Assembly: GCA_016178155.1 (NCBI GenBank)
Contig: JACOTZ010000417.1
Coordinates: 1 to 39,804, forward strand
Direction of reading: 5' to 3'
Length of the DNA stretch: 39,804 nt
Source of the DNA: Acidobacteriota bacterium
Lineage (GTDB): Bacteria; Acidobacteriota; Terriglobia; Bryobacterales; Bryobacteraceae
The position numbers and the translations under genes were made by a program. Under the pieces are notes generated by a model, which was not told the DNA's origin, ran no database searches, and saw only the letters and a program-made list of their open reading frames with translations. Of this stretch, positions 29,168 through 37,436 are shown piece by piece. How positions within the stretch are numbered: the first letter of the stretch is position 1; the number at the start of each line of letters is the position of its first letter.

Positions 29168-30226
29168 ATGCTGCTCGGACAGGTTACGCCCGAGGCTTCG
29201 CTCCGCTACGCGAGCCGCTTTGGCGACTTCAAAGCCGCCGGTTTCTATCGCGACTCGGGCGGAGTGCAGATTTCCAGCCTGGGCATCGGCACTTATCTCG
29301 GCGGGCTCGACCAGAAGACAACCGATAGCTACGTGGAAGCGCTGATGACCGCGCTGCGTGGCGGCGTCAATTTCGTGGATACTTCACTGAATTACCGCCA
29401 CCAGCGCTCGGAGCAGGCTGTCGGCCAGGCCGTCCTCCGGCTGGTGGACGCCGGCGAGGTCGACCGCGACGCCATCATGGTTTGCAGCAAGGCCGGATAC
29501 CTGGTGCCAGGCGCCATTCCGCGGCACGGTCTGGAAGAAACGCACATTGTCGGTGGCATGCACTCGATCGCGCCGGCCTTCCTGAGCCATCAGCTCGACA
29601 GAAGCCGCGAGAATCTCGGACTGGAAACGGTCGACGTCTTTTACCTGCACAACCCGGAAACACAGCTCGAGTTCGTCGCGCGCGCCACGTTCGAGGACCG
29701 CATCCGCGCCGCCTTCGAGCTGTGCGAATCGCTGGCCGCCCGCAAACGGATCCAATACTACGGCACGGCGACTTGGAACGGCTACCGCCAACCCGACGCG
29801 CTTTCAGTCGTGCGGCTGGCGCAAATCGCGCGCGAGGTCGCCGGCGAGCGGCACCGCTTCCGTTTTATCCAGCTCCCGTTCAATCTGGCCATGCCTGAGC
29901 CTCTGCTGCAAACCACTGAGACGCTCGATGGCGAGAGGCTCAGCGTACTGGAAGCGGCCGGGAGGCTAGGGATCGCGGTGATCGCGAGCGCGACGCTGCT
30001 GCAGGCCAGGCTGGCGCGCGGACTTCCCGCGGAACTCGCGGCAAGAATGCCTGGGGCGCCCAGCGACGCGGTCCGGGCGATCCAGTTCGTGCGGTCGACA
30101 CCGGGCATTTCAGTGGCGCTGGTCGGTATGAGCCGGCGGGCACACGTTGAGGAGAACCTCCTGACCGCGCGGTTTCAGCCGCTTGCGCCATCCGAATTCC
30201 CGGACCTTTTGGCTGTGGCAAAGTGA
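29168..30226 (+). CDS. Aldo/keto reductase family protein
   Basis: VQISSLGIGTYLGGLDQKT, GGVNFVDTSLNYRHQRSEQAVGQAV, CSKAGYLVPG, LGLETVDVFYLHNPE, IQYYGTATWNGYR, GISVALVGMSRRAHVEENL. Confidence 0.9.
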   Translation: MLLGQVTPEASLRYASRFGDFKAAGFYRDSGGVQISSLGIGTYLGGLDQKTTDSYVEALMTALRGGVNFVDTSLNYRHQRSEQAVGQAVLRLVDAGEVDRDAIMVCSKAGYLVPGAIPRHGLEETHIVGGMHSIAPAFLSHQLDRSRENLGLETVDVFYLHNPETQLEFVARATFEDRIRAAFELCESLAARKRIQYYGTATWNGYRQPDALSVVRLAQIAREVAGERHRFRFIQLPFNLAMPEPLLQTTETLDGERLSVLEAAGRLGIAVIASATLLQARLARGLPAELAARMPGAPSDAVRAIQFVRSTPGISVALVGMSRRAHVEENLLTARFQPLAPSEFPDLLAVAK

Positions 30227-31401
30227 TGCAAGTAGTAGCACGCAGAGTCGGCGCTTCCGATCGTGGAGTCCAGCGGGACATCGCAAGGTTCGCCGGTGCG
30301 CCGCACGTCATCGACCCGGGCGCGGAGCCGTTGGAACATGCGCTCGAGGAGGTGCCCGACTCGCCCGCGGTCTTTCTCATTCACCCCCGCGCGGGCGATC
30401 CCTACCTGGGCAGGACGGCCCTGCTGCGCCGCCGCCTCAAACGCCTGTTCCTCGCGGGCAAGCGCCCCTCGCGGCTGCTCAACTTGCGCGATGTCGGGGT
30501 CCGAATCGAGTACTGGCTGGCTGGCTCCCGTCTCGAGCTGGCGCTGGTCAGCTACGAGCTGGCGCGCGCACATTTCCCGGCAAGCTACCGCGAGTATCTG
30601 AAACTACGCCTCCCCACATACGTACGCCTGATCTTGACCAACCGCTTTCCGCGTACGCAAGTGACGAACCGGCTCGCCGGGACGTCGCCGTCCTACGGCC
30701 CGTTCCGCACGCGCTCCGACGCCGAGGAGTTCGAGCATGCCCTCCTCGACCTGTTCCAGTTGCGCCGTTGCCAGGAGGATCTGCAGCCGCACCCCGGGCA
30801 CCCGGGATGCCTGTACGGCGAGATGAATATGTGCCTGCGGCCATGCCAGGAGGTCGTCACCCCCGACGAGTACGCGAGCGAGGCCGCGCGCGTGGCGGAG
30901 TTTCTCTCTACCAGCGGCAAGCAACTGATCGAAAGCGCGGCGGCGGCGCGCGACCGGCTCAGCGAGGAGATGAATTTCGAAGCGGCGGCGCGGCAGCACA
31001 AGCGCGTCGAGCGCATCGAGCAGGTCCTGCAACTCCGCGGAGAGTTGGCCCGCGATATCGACCGGTTGCATGGCATCGCGGTGACGCCCTCGGCTGTTTC
31101 CTGCGCCGTGAATCTCTGGGTGCTGCATCGGGGCGCCTGGCACGCCGCCGTCCCGTTTGCTACCGGCACCACCGCCGACAAATCCGTGTCGATAGACCAG
31201 CGGTTGCGCGAGATCTTCACCGGGTTCACTCCTCTCCCGGTAAGACCCGCCGAGCGGCAGGACCATCTTGCCCTGCTGGTGCGCTGGTACCACTCGAGCT
31301 GGCGCGACGGGGAGTGGGTCGGGATCGAAGACTGCGGGCGCATCCCGTTCCGCCGCATCGTGGGAGCCATCTCTCGGGTCGCCGCGGGGAAAAGCGGATA
31401 G
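30223..31401 (+). CDS. UvrC N-terminal-like protein (degenerate GIY-YIG region + UVR motif), no C-terminal nuclease
   Basis: EEVPDSPAVFLIHPRAGDPYLGRTALLRRRLKRLFL; SYGPFRTRSDAEEF..LLDLFQLRRCQEDL; GCLYGEMNMCLRPCQEVVTPDEYASEAARVAEFL; UVR-like RDRLSEEMNFEAAARQHKRVERIEQVLQ. Confidence 0.75.
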   Translation: MMQVVARRVGASDRGVQRDIARFAGAPHVIDPGAEPLEHALEEVPDSPAVFLIHPRAGDPYLGRTALLRRRLKRLFLAGKRPSRLLNLRDVGVRIEYWLAGSRLELALVSYELARAHFPASYREYLKLRLPTYVRLILTNRFPRTQVTNRLAGTSPSYGPFRTRSDAEEFEHALLDLFQLRRCQEDLQPHPGHPGCLYGEMNMCLRPCQEVVTPDEYASEAARVAEFLSTSGKQLIESAAAARDRLSEEMNFEAAARQHKRVERIEQVLQLRGELARDIDRLHGIAVTPSAVSCAVNLWVLHRGAWHAAVPFATGTTADKSVSIDQRLREIFTGFTPLPVRPAERQDHLALLVRWYHSSWRDGEWVGIEDCGRIPFRRIVGAISRVAAGKSG

Positions 31402-31561
31402 TGGAACTGGCCGGGCGGATCTCGGCACCTCCCCCACGCCCCAGCCTTCAACGAGCCGGCTGAAGTCTTGAGCCGGCCCCGGTTGGACCCTCTCACCCGC
31501 GAGGCTGTACACCAAACCCCGGAAGCCGCGTCTCACCCATCGGTAGGAGACCATACGGAAG

Positions 31562-31900
31562 ATGAAGAAAACGCAATTGCTTGCGGTCGTGGTTCTGGCG
31601 CTGGCGCTCGCCGGCTGCGGCAGCGTCAAAATCGGCCGCATCCTGGCCGACCCGGGTCGCTACCATAACCGCAGTGTTACGGTCGAGGGACGCGTCACGA
31701 ACGTGATCGGTGCGTTTGTCGCTGGCGTCTATCAAGTCGAGGACGACACCGGCAAGATCTACGTTCTTTCCACGGGCCAAGGCGTCCCCACCAGCGGTGT
31801 ACGAGTCAAGGTGCAGGGCAGCGTCACACCTGGCGTCAACATTATGGGCCGCTCGCTCGGCACCACCATCCGCGAGCGCGAGCACAAAGTGAGATTCTGA
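31562..31900 (+). CDS. Small lipoprotein with predicted OB-fold
   Basis: Lipobox MKKTQLLAVVVLALALAGCGS; KIGRILADPGRYHNRSVTVEGRVTNVIGAFVAGVYQVEDDTGKIYVLS..GVPTSGVRVKVQGSV. Confidence 0.75.
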   Translation: MKKTQLLAVVVLALALAGCGSVKIGRILADPGRYHNRSVTVEGRVTNVIGAFVAGVYQVEDDTGKIYVLSTGQGVPTSGVRVKVQGSVTPGVNIMGRSLGTTIREREHKVRF

Positions 31901-32189
31901 CCTGACCGCGCAGGCCGCGGAGCGGCGGTGCTGGATGCGCACTACGGTCATCGGGGCGGCAGTAACTGCGAAGCGACACCTGGACGTTTCGGCAGGCCTC
32001 ACCACCTTGAAGCGCAAGGCCGGCAGATGCAACGCAGCTCCACCCGGACTTGATTGAACATTTCGGCCCACTGCGCGCCCCATCATGCGGCGTCCCCTCC
32101 TCCTCCTCCGCAAACTGCACCGGTCCTTGCCCATTGCCGGAGGCTTGAAATCATCCCGCCGGCCGCCGGACTCTCGCTACACTGGCGTC

Positions 32190-33863
32190 ATGCGGAGACT
32201 CATCGCAGTACTGGTGTGCGCGACTTTGGCTGCGGCGCAGGAGGTCTCTCAGAGCGGGCTCGAACTCCAGGCCGCCCGCGCCATGGTGAGCCAGCCGGAA
32301 CGCGCGCGGAACGGCATGGTGGCGAGCGCCCACGAAACGGCGTCCAGGATCGGCGTCGACGTGCTGCGCGCGGGCGGCAACGCCGTCGATGCGGCCGTCG
32401 CCGTCGGCTTTGCACTCGCGGTCATCTTTCCCGAGGCGGGCAATATCGGCGGCGGAGGCTACATGGTCGTGCGCATGGCGGACGGCCGCGCCAAGGTCTT
32501 CGACTACCGTGAGACCGCGCCCTCCGCCGCTCGGCCGGGGCTGTACCGCGACCGGCAGGAAGCCCGCGTCGGCTATAAGGCCTCTGCCGTCCCGGGTACG
32601 GTCGCCGGTCTGGCGCTGGCGCACGCCCGTTTCGGAACCCGCCCGTGGCGTGAGTTGCTCCAGCCCGCGAGGCGCCTGGCTAAGGATGGCTTCCCCGTCA
32701 CCTATCGCATGGAGATGATCCTGCGGCTGCAGGTTCCCGTGATGAAGCAGTTCGCGGACTCTCGGCGGATCTTTCTGCACGGCGGCCAGCAGCCGCTCGC
32801 GCAGGGCGAAAAGCTGCGGCAGTCCGATTTGGCGCGTACCCTGTCGCGCCTTCAGAAGCACGGTTGGCGCGAGTTCTACGAAGGTGAAACAGCACGCCTG
32901 ATCGCCGCCGATATGGCGGCTAACCACGGCACCATCACCTACGAAGACCTCAGGGGATACCAGGCGCTCGAACGGGAGCCGCTTCAGGGCACCTATCGCG
33001 GCCACCCGATCCTGACCGCGCCGCCGTCGTCGAGCGGCGGAATGGCCATGATCGAGATGCTGAACATCCTCGAGAATTTCCCAATGCCGCTTGGCATGGA
33101 AGGCTCGGTCGCCTCACGGCACCTGTTTGCCGAAGCCATGGGCCGCGCCTTTCACGACCGCGCGCTGTACGCGGCCGATCCGGCATTCTTCGAGGTGCCC
33201 GTGGTACGGCTCACATCCAAGGAGTACGCGCGTTCGCTGGCGCAATCGATCCGTCCCGACCGCGCCGGCGCGACCGCGGCGATCTCCACTGGCGGCGGGT
33301 ATGAATCGGAAAGCACCACCCATTTCAGCGTCGCGGACCGCTGGGGGAATCTGGTGGCGAACACCTACACGCTTAACGGCTTCTACGGCTCGCAGGTGAT
33401 CGCCAGGGGAACGGGTGTCCTGCTGAACGACATCATGAGCGGCTTCACCGACCGCGAGGGCGACCGCAATCGCATCGGGCCGGGCAAGCGGCCGGTGTCG
33501 TCAATGACGCCCGCGGTTCTGCTCACCCGGGACAGCAAGCCGTGGGCCGCGCTGGGCTCGCCCGGCTCTCTCACCATCCCGAGTACCGTCGCCCAGGTCA
33601 TCGTCAACTTGATCGACTACAAGATGCCGGTTCGCGACGCGGTGGAATTCCCGCGCATTCATTTGCAGCCTTCGAACAGCGAAATCAACGCGGAGCCCGG
33701 CGCCATCGTCTTTGACGTTGGCGAGCGGCTGCGGAGCTTCGGGCACAGGCTCGCTCCGAAGCTGCGCTCGCAGGGCGATGTCCACGCTGTCGTCATAGAC
33801 GAGTCGGGCTGGCGGTTGGGCTGGTCCGACGGCCGCCGTGGCGGCCGCGCGCTCGGCTACTAA
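32190..33863 (+). CDS. ggt: Gamma-glutamyltransferase
   Basis: ASRIGVDVLRAGGNAVDAAVAVGFALAVIFPEAGNIGGGGYMVVR; ESTTHFSVADRWGNLVANTYTLNGFYGS; GTGVLLNDIMSGF; PGKRPVSSMTPAV. Confidence 0.94.
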   Translation: MRRLIAVLVCATLAAAQEVSQSGLELQAARAMVSQPERARNGMVASAHETASRIGVDVLRAGGNAVDAAVAVGFALAVIFPEAGNIGGGGYMVVRMADGRAKVFDYRETAPSAARPGLYRDRQEARVGYKASAVPGTVAGLALAHARFGTRPWRELLQPARRLAKDGFPVTYRMEMILRLQVPVMKQFADSRRIFLHGGQQPLAQGEKLRQSDLARTLSRLQKHGWREFYEGETARLIAADMAANHGTITYEDLRGYQALEREPLQGTYRGHPILTAPPSSSGGMAMIEMLNILENFPMPLGMEGSVASRHLFAEAMGRAFHDRALYAADPAFFEVPVVRLTSKEYARSLAQSIRPDRAGATAAISTGGGYESESTTHFSVADRWGNLVANTYTLNGFYGSQVIARGTGVLLNDIMSGFTDREGDRNRIGPGKRPVSSMTPAVLLTRDSKPWAALGSPGSLTIPSTVAQVIVNLIDYKMPVRDAVEFPRIHLQPSNSEINAEPGAIVFDVGERLRSFGHRLAPKLRSQGDVHAVVIDESGWRLGWSDGRRGGRALGY

Positions 33864-33920
33864 TCGCGGTGCCGCACGCTTGAGCCATTCTCAACGCGTG
33901 GCGCAACATCCCCTCCGTAA

Positions 33921-33963
33921 ACGGTTGCGGCTCTGCTACGCGCACAATCGGAGCCGCAACCGT
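33921..33963. repeat. REP-like palindromic element / stem-loop between convergent genes
   Basis: ACGGTTGCGGCTC - 17 nt - GAGCCGCAACCGT: perfect 13-bp arms, followed by AAGAGAGCGG. Confidence 0.6.
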
Positions 33964-34024
33964 AAGAGAGCGGTTTGACAGCATACTTTGCGAAGCTCGG
34001 TAGAGACCCCGCCAGTCCCCTGCC

Positions 34025-35320
34025 TCAAACCTTCGACGGAACGGCAAAGGGTGCGCGATAGTTGCGCGTGAACAGGGCGTTCGCTTCCTTGTCGCCTGTC
34101 ACCTGCCACTTATCCGCATCGAAATGCAGCGTCCGGCCCACCCGATAGGAGATGTTGCCGAGGTGCATGAGCACGGCCGAGATGGCGCCCTCTTCGATCT
34201 CGTTGTTCAGGTCCTCGCGCTTGCCGCTCCGTACGGCAGCGATGAAATTACCCCAATTGCTGCCGCCCGCGTCGCGCGCCGGGCCCGGCTGTTGCTCCTT
34301 GCCGAGGAAGGTCCTGTATTTGGTATAGCCGTCGATGGCCATGTAGCCCTTCGAGCCGAAAAACGTATTGCCGACGGTATTCGAGCCCTTGCCTTCGCCG
34401 ATCCCCGCTTCGTGGTTCGTGATCCAATGCCGGACCTCGAACTCCATCATCCGCTTCTTGCCGCCTTCATTGAACTCGTAGGCGACGTTGAGGACATTGG
34501 GCGTCTCCTGGTCATCGTCGAACATAAAGTGCCCGCCGATGGCCGTGACTTTGGTCGGGTACTTCACGCCGAGGCCCCAGCGGCAGATGTCGACCTCGTG
34601 GATGCCCTGGTTGCCGAAATCGCCATTGCCGTAATCCCAGAACCAGTGCCAATTGTAGTGGAAACGATTCTTTGTGAACTCTCGCTTAGGAGCCGGGCCA
34701 AGCCACAGGTCGTAGTGGACGCCCGCGGGTACCGGCTCGGGCTTGGCGCGCCCGATCGTGTCCCGCCATTTGTAGCAGAGTCCGCGCGTCAGGTATACGT
34801 CGCCTATGACGCCTTCACGCAGCTTCTGGACGGCTTCCTTCAGCCCCTCGGCCGAACGTGCATTCACACCGTGCTGCACGAGCTGCTTGGGATACTTGCG
34901 CGCCGCGGCCACGATCTGCCGCGACTCGAACATGTTGTGCGAGCACGGCTTCTCAACGTATACGTGCTTGCCCGCCTGTAGACCCCAAATCGTCTGCAGC
35001 GTGTGATTGTGGTTGGGCGTGGCGATGGAAATCGCATCGATTTCCTTGTTCTCGAGCAGCTTGCGGATGTCGACGTAACGATCGGGCCGCTTTTTGCCCG
35101 TCTTCTCGACATCGCCCAGGCGCTGATCGAGAATGTTCTCGTCGATATCGCATAGCGCCGCGATCTCGACATTCGGGACTTGGGAATAGGCGCGAATGTG
35201 CGAGCGGCCCTGCCCGCGCACGCCGACAACGGCGACGCGCACGCGATCGTTGGGGCTGGCGGAGCCCTTTGTCGCCAGCGCCCCGGCGGCCGAGCTCATA
35301 AAAAAGAATCTCCGGTTCAT
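34025..35320 (-). CDS. Gfo/Idh/MocA family oxidoreductase with Tat-like signal
   Basis: MNRRFFFMSSAAGALATKG; RVRVAVVGVRGQGRSHIRAYSQVPNVEIAALCDID; AISIATPNHNHTLQTIWGLQAGKHVYVEKPCSHN; GGAG upstream of ATG. Confidence 0.93.
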   Translation of the reverse strand: MNRRFFFMSSAAGALATKGSASPNDRVRVAVVGVRGQGRSHIRAYSQVPNVEIAALCDIDENILDQRLGDVEKTGKKRPDRYVDIRKLLENKEIDAISIATPNHNHTLQTIWGLQAGKHVYVEKPCSHNMFESRQIVAAARKYPKQLVQHGVNARSAEGLKEAVQKLREGVIGDVYLTRGLCYKWRDTIGRAKPEPVPAGVHYDLWLGPAPKREFTKNRFHYNWHWFWDYGNGDFGNQGIHEVDICRWGLGVKYPTKVTAIGGHFMFDDDQETPNVLNVAYEFNEGGKKRMMEFEVRHWITNHEAGIGEGKGSNTVGNTFFGSKGYMAIDGYTKYRTFLGKEQQPGPARDAGGSNWGNFIAAVRSGKREDLNNEIEEGAISAVLMHLGNISYRVGRTLHFDADKWQVTGDKEANALFTRNYRAPFAVPSKV

Positions 35321-35632
35321 GCGTTGCTCCATTCCTGGTCGGTCTTTAGAGAAAGCAGACTTCAACCTTGTCTTTCTAGCATATACCTGTGGCCTTCGGA
35401 AAGCGCAGCCTGCGCGGCCGGGGCTCCTCCCGGATTTTCACCGCCGCCGATCCACCGGCGCTCGCCTTGCGCGGCCGCGTCCGGCGCTTGCGCCCGGTCA
35501 CCATGGCCGCAGCGGCTGCTCCGTACGTCTCGTCACTACCGGCTTCGTGTTGCACCTCGGTGATAATCGTGAGAACCCGCGTCGCTGTGACCCCGTTGAC
35601 GACTGCGGGGGGCGCGGAGTAGCCTCTTACCT

Positions 35633-36160
35633 ATGACACCAGAACAAGCTTCTGATCTCCTTCAATTCCTGCTGCCCCAAATCGTCGAGGAGGGCAAGAC
35701 GACTGCCAGGGTCCTGGGCGCTGTGCCGGATGACCAAGCCGGCTACAAACCAGCGGATAAGAACATGAGCGCTCTCGAGTTGGCCGCCCACATCGCCACA
35801 GTCGAGGCATGGTTCGTGTACGGCATCGAGAAGGGCGAGTTCTCCGCATCCGAAGACATTGGGGTGAAGCTCGACAAGCCCTCGCAAGTAGCGGCCTGGT
35901 ATGAGAAAATCCTGCCGCAATTGGTCGAACGTGTGCAGGCCCTTCCGCCGGCGAAGTTGGTGCAGCCGATTCCGTTCTTCGGCATAGCCAATTTGCCGGC
36001 CGTCGCGTACTTGAACTTGCTTATCAAGCACAGCGTGCATCACCGGGGACAGCTTTCCGCCTACCTGCGGCCTATGGGCGCAAAGGTTCCGGCGATCTAC
36101 GGCGGCAGCGCCGACGAGCCCTTCGAGGCGCCAGCCGCGGCTGCCGCCGAGCGGGCCTGA
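35633..36160 (+). CDS. DinB family protein
   Basis: KTTARVLGAVPDDQAGYKPADKNMSALELAAHIATVEAWFVYGI...LNLLIKHSVHHRGQLSAYLRPMGAKVPAIYGGSADEPF. Confidence 0.9.
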   Translation: MTPEQASDLLQFLLPQIVEEGKTTARVLGAVPDDQAGYKPADKNMSALELAAHIATVEAWFVYGIEKGEFSASEDIGVKLDKPSQVAAWYEKILPQLVERVQALPPAKLVQPIPFFGIANLPAVAYLNLLIKHSVHHRGQLSAYLRPMGAKVPAIYGGSADEPFEAPAAAAAERA

Positions 36161-36529
36161 CGCCGCCCTTTGCCGATTGTGGTCCTGCTCGCCCGGGATC
36201 GCAGCCTGATCCGCCCGCGCTCGCGCAAAGCCTGCGCGGACCGCGTGACACGGCTGCGGAATCGGTTTTCGTGGCCGTCCCCGACCCATGCGGGGGACCG
36301 CTGGCTCTCCGAGGCCGCGTCCGCGGAGCCGATTCCGAGCACTTCGAAATTCTCATCGATGCCGGCCCGCCCTCGCCGCTCCCCTGGAGCAGCAGCGGCG
36401 GCCCCCTTGGCGTCCTGGTCGCCGTGTAGCTGTGAATCACCCGTGAAGACCGGAATTCGAGCCCCGCCACGCAGTCTAATTTAAACAGGCGCGGGGAGGG
36501 CGAACCCGCAAATCCCACGGAGGTGGAGA

Positions 36530-37102
36530 ATGGCGCATGGGGATGAAGTGGATGACCGCAGATATGAGCGGGGACGGCGCGAATACGGGCCGGAGGCGGA
36601 CTACGGCGACCGCGGCGGCAGTAAGTACTACGTTGCTCGCGGGGCTGACGGCTACGGTGGCGATCCGGCGGGCGCTTACGGCAGCGCCGCTTATGGTCAT
36701 CACCGCAGCGGCTGGAGCGCCGGACCCGGATGGCTCGTGCGGCGCACCGGCGAAAGCGCGGCCGGAGGACTGGCGGGGTTTGGCGGCCGTTTCAGCGGAC
36801 GCGGGCCGCGCACCTACCAGCGCCCGGACGAGCGGATCCGCGATGAAGTATGCGAGCGCTTGACCGCCGACCCCGACGTGGATGCAAGCGACATCGAAGT
36901 TAGCGTCGGAGGCGGCGAGGTCACGCTCGCCGGCGTTGTTCACGACCGCGGCATGAAGCGCATGGCCGAAGATGCGGCAAGCGATGTGTTCGGCGTCCGG
37001 GACGTTCACAACCGCCTGCGCATCGCTGCGCGCGCCGGCTCCGATATCGGCGTCCAGGCGGAGGCGCAGGGCAAGGAGACGATCGGCGTCCGCCGATCCT
37101 GA
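36530..37102 (+). CDS. BON domain protein with Gly/Tyr/Arg-rich N-terminus
   Basis: RPDERIRDEVCERLTADPDVDASDIEVSVGGGEVTLAGVVHDRGMKRMAEDAASDVFGVRDVHNRLRI; SD GGAGGTGGAG before ATG. Confidence 0.88.
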   Translation: MAHGDEVDDRRYERGRREYGPEADYGDRGGSKYYVARGADGYGGDPAGAYGSAAYGHHRSGWSAGPGWLVRRTGESAAGGLAGFGGRFSGRGPRTYQRPDERIRDEVCERLTADPDVDASDIEVSVGGGEVTLAGVVHDRGMKRMAEDAASDVFGVRDVHNRLRIAARAGSDIGVQAEAQGKETIGVRRS

Positions 37103-37109
37103 TCGCCGC

Positions 37110-37379
37110 GTGGAAAAAAGGCGTTCACCCAACCCGGCGCTCCGGGCCGCCGAAAGACTGATAAAAACCCACACCGGCTCCGCCCCGGTAACCATCGCGG
37201 TGGACCAGCTTGCCGCGCTCCTCGACCAGGTGCGCCGGTTGCGCTCGGCGCTCGAACGCATCGTCGAGACCTACGAAGCCGAGGGCACGGGCGAGGAGAT
37301 CGCTTTCGTGCTCGCGGAGGAAGCGCGACAGGCGCTCCGCGGCGCCGGTGGCGACGAGAGGGCGGCAACGCCCCTGTAG
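37110..37379 (+). CDS. Small hypothetical protein, likely coiled
   Basis: Possible GTG start at 37110: MEKRRSPNPALRAAERLIKTHTGSAPVTIAVDQLAALLDQVRRLRSALERIVETYEAEGTGEEIAFVLAEEARQALRG; 7 nt after the BON gene. Confidence 0.4.
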   Translation: MEKRRSPNPALRAAERLIKTHTGSAPVTIAVDQLAALLDQVRRLRSALERIVETYEAEGTGEEIAFVLAEEARQALRGAGGDERAATPL

Positions 37380-37436
37380 CCCGTTCTCTCACCAACGCTC
37401 TGCGGGGCGCTGCCTTTCCCGGCGTCTCAATGGCAT

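Noticed and set aside
30183-31463. 426-aa plus-strand ORF overlapping the UvrC-like gene
   Set aside because: Alternative frame, Arg/Pro-rich; the UvrC-like frame carries the conserved motifs.
31935-32054. 40-aa ORF MRTTVIGAAVTAKRHLDVSAGLTTLKRKAGRCNAAPPGLD in the gap before ggt
   Set aside because: No ribosome-binding site and no supporting context; indistinguishable from chance.
36170-36480. Gap of about 300 bp with short open frames (e.g. ADSEHFEILIDAG...) that could be a degenerate gene
   Set aside because: No recognisable family in any frame, so I cannot support a pseudogene call.
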